Below, piece by piece: positions 62,183 to 64,000 of a stretch of 64,000 bases of DNA. The notes below the pieces were generated by a model. The model did not search any database. It had not been told where the DNA came from and saw nothing but the letters and a program-made list of their open reading frames with translations. Position 1 is the first letter of the stretch; each line of letters starts with the position of its first letter. Source of the stretch: Gorsachius magnificus (Eukaryota > Chordata > Aves > Pelecaniformes > Ardeidae). The stretch covers positions 127,845,988 through 127,909,987 of the forward strand of contig CM067082.1 of NCBI GenBank assembly GCA_034008185.1. Direction: 5' to 3'. Made by a program: the position numbers and the translations under genes.

Positions 62183-62852
62183 TAACAATTTTAATTATTT
62201 AAAAATGAATTAAGATTCAGTCATCTTTTGAAGGACTAAGGACAAACCAATGATATCATACAATGTAGTGGTACTTCTAACTCTACTTTTACTTTATTTT
62301 TTTAAACGAAGAAACAATTATTGCATGGTTAGCTCTACTAAAACTATAAGGGCCAGATGGAGCTCTTCGCTTGAATAAAGTCTGAAATACAAAGACTTAA
62401 GTAAATGATACAGTAAAAGCTTGTTAATTTTCATTCTGCTAATCTGCCCACTGCATAATTAACACACAAAAAGACATTTTCTTCTCAGCTTCTCAGCAAG
62501 GATTTGATGTTTCAGTGTTCTAGTATGGTTTTGAATCATGAAGAATTTGTTATATTTACAAGTTATAATACAGAACATTTAGTATGGGTTTTAATTTTGG
62601 TTTTATTATATTATTAAATTATTGTTATAAATTATATGCATATGTTATATAAAGAATATTGTTTTTTTGAAAATGTAATTACTGCTTCTTTTATATAGTT
62701 ATTTCCCTGCCATTAAATGCAGGCATGATGTACTCAGAAACTTCATCTCCTTCCCTGTTAATCACTCTCTAGCTTTTGTTAATGAAATTGTTTGACCATA
62801 GAGATGAATAAATGTGGGTGTTAATGGTGACTAGTCTTTCAATGCTTTCTTC
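62183..62852. other. Spacer between the direct repeats, AT-rich
   Basis: Very AT-rich sequence (notably 62570-62660) with no gene or recognisable element. It separates the two diverged copies. Confidence 0.6.
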
Positions 62853-63079
62853 TTTCCTTTCTTATGAAAGATATGGGATGCCACTTAGGAACTGTGTTTC
62901 CTATTGCCCTAAGCAGACATGTTAGGACGAGTCTTTCCTTCTACTTAGATATTGTTGGTAACTGTACTGTAGGTGTAGGCTACTAGCTAAGATATTGGAG
63001 AGATTTTCAGAAGTAAGATGAGAACAACTTAGGTTATCTACTGAACTTTCACAGGCAGATTTGAAAATGATACATTCAA
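62853..63079 (+). repeat. Diverged direct repeat, copy 2
   Basis: Second copy of the unit at 61968-62182, in the same orientation, about 890 bases downstream. The best-conserved block is 62895-62932. The two copies are roughly two-thirds identical by eye, so the duplication is old, or both are members of an unnamed repeat family. Confidence 0.7.
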
Positions 63080-64000
63080 GTTCAGAATACAGAATATACT
63101 TCTTCCCAACTTAAAACATTTTGATAGTTTTCATTAACAGAGCTGCATCCAGGGAACATGCCTGTATTCATAGAGCTCAGATTCTGGTGGCTTACATTTT
63201 GGACATAGACTTGAGTCCTTCCTCTGTGTTTATCTGATTTCAGCTGCTGCTGCTGCTGATTATTATTTTTCATAATTCAAATAATTTAAAGTATGATTCT
63301 GGTTCTTCCACTCCAATTGCTTTGGAGCCTTTCATTTTCTCAAGAATAACTAGAATGGTAATGAAAAAGTTTCAGAATTATTCTTCATGACTGTGTCATA
63401 AAGTTAATTTAAAAATATTATGCTATGATTACACATAAGGTAAAAAAATAGGTGGTTTTGTCCACTACCCTAGAAAAAAGTTTCTTCAATAGCTCTACTT
63501 AAAATTGATGACAGCAGGAGTAGCTATTCAGTTTGGGCTAAACTCTCTACTTTTCCAATAGAAGTGACATTTTGAAAGCACAAACAGAATATTCAGTGAC
63601 ATAGGGAAGAAATTTGATGAATTACAATGCACCTAGTGGTGTAGTTTCTAATGCATAAGGCCAAAGAACATCAGTAAGTCTGAGTGGTCATCATCCCTCT
63701 AGAGAAGCAAATGCTGCTGGCTTGCTGTGAGTATATGCCCTCTGCTAGAGAAGCCATTGACTGACAATGACAATCTTACTTGCTACCCACATTTTATACT
63801 GAAAGAGGTTGTGATAAGGCAATCTATTCAGTCCAAATGCCCTAAGCCTCCATACTGCTTGGGAAGTATTTTGGCCGTATTGGTAGAAGATAGTGTAGAA
63901 AGTGTTCCTAATGCTATCAGTAACTTTCCACACATGATTGGAAAAAGGACCTTGAAAAATTCCATTCTGTTATGTCAGCAAGGTGCATTTTTTTGCTACT
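63080..64000. other. Intergenic, no gene recognised
   Basis: Gene-free to the right edge. A short (CTG)5-type run lies at about 63243-63258, followed by (ATT)n. Confidence 0.6.

Noticed and set aside
1..64000. CRISPR arrays, bacterial operons, phage or plasmid genes
   Set aside because: Nothing of the kind is present; gene structure and repeats are those of a vertebrate chromosome.
22200..64000. Endogenous retrovirus
   Set aside because: I looked for paired LTR-like ends, primer-binding sites and long gag/pol-type frames and found none.

Overview
The window is vertebrate nuclear DNA, almost certainly from a bird. It has large AT-rich introns with GT-AG boundaries, low CpG, low repeat density and no bacterial-type gene packing. 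One truncated CR1 retroposon has the typical avian 3'-end sequence (45501-45633). Older LINE remnants are of the kind shared by birds and other reptiles.

Only one gene can be supported: the 3' part of ETV1 (ER81), an ETS-family transcription factor of the PEA3 group, on the + strand. Five coding exons are visible, at 3096-3164, 5572-5640, 8681-8850, 12616-12717 and 15287-15508. They join in one frame to encode about the last 210 residues: part of the linker, the complete ETS DNA-binding domain and the C-terminal tail, ending in TAA at 15506-15508. The window opens inside an intron, so the N-terminal activation domain lies upstream. Residue numbers assume the 477-residue human length. The five introns hold no other gene. 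They carry a degenerate LINE reverse-transcriptase fragment (4335-5320) and a few scattered copies of an old short repeat.

The stop codon is followed by a long T-rich 3' UTR with poly(A) signal candidates at 18135, 20275 and 22147. A G-quadruplex-type G-rich tract (18489-18547) and a small CpG-dense patch (18670-18815) lie just beyond the first of these.

From about 22.2 kb to 64 kb I find no recognisable gene. The region looks like the gene-poor flank downstream of ETV1, with old LINE pieces, one young-type CR1 fragment, simple repeats, two GC-rich patches, tRNA-like remnants and a diverged direct duplication near the right end. Several stretches have good splice-site pairs and open short frames (42307-42353, 43281-43378, 46850-46956, 53046-53110). 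They could be exons of an unannotated transcript, but chance could produce them too, so I give them low confidence.

The main oddity in the gene itself is the 3' end of the first exon. The base sequence that keeps the ETV1 frame puts TT, not GT, at the start of the following intron.
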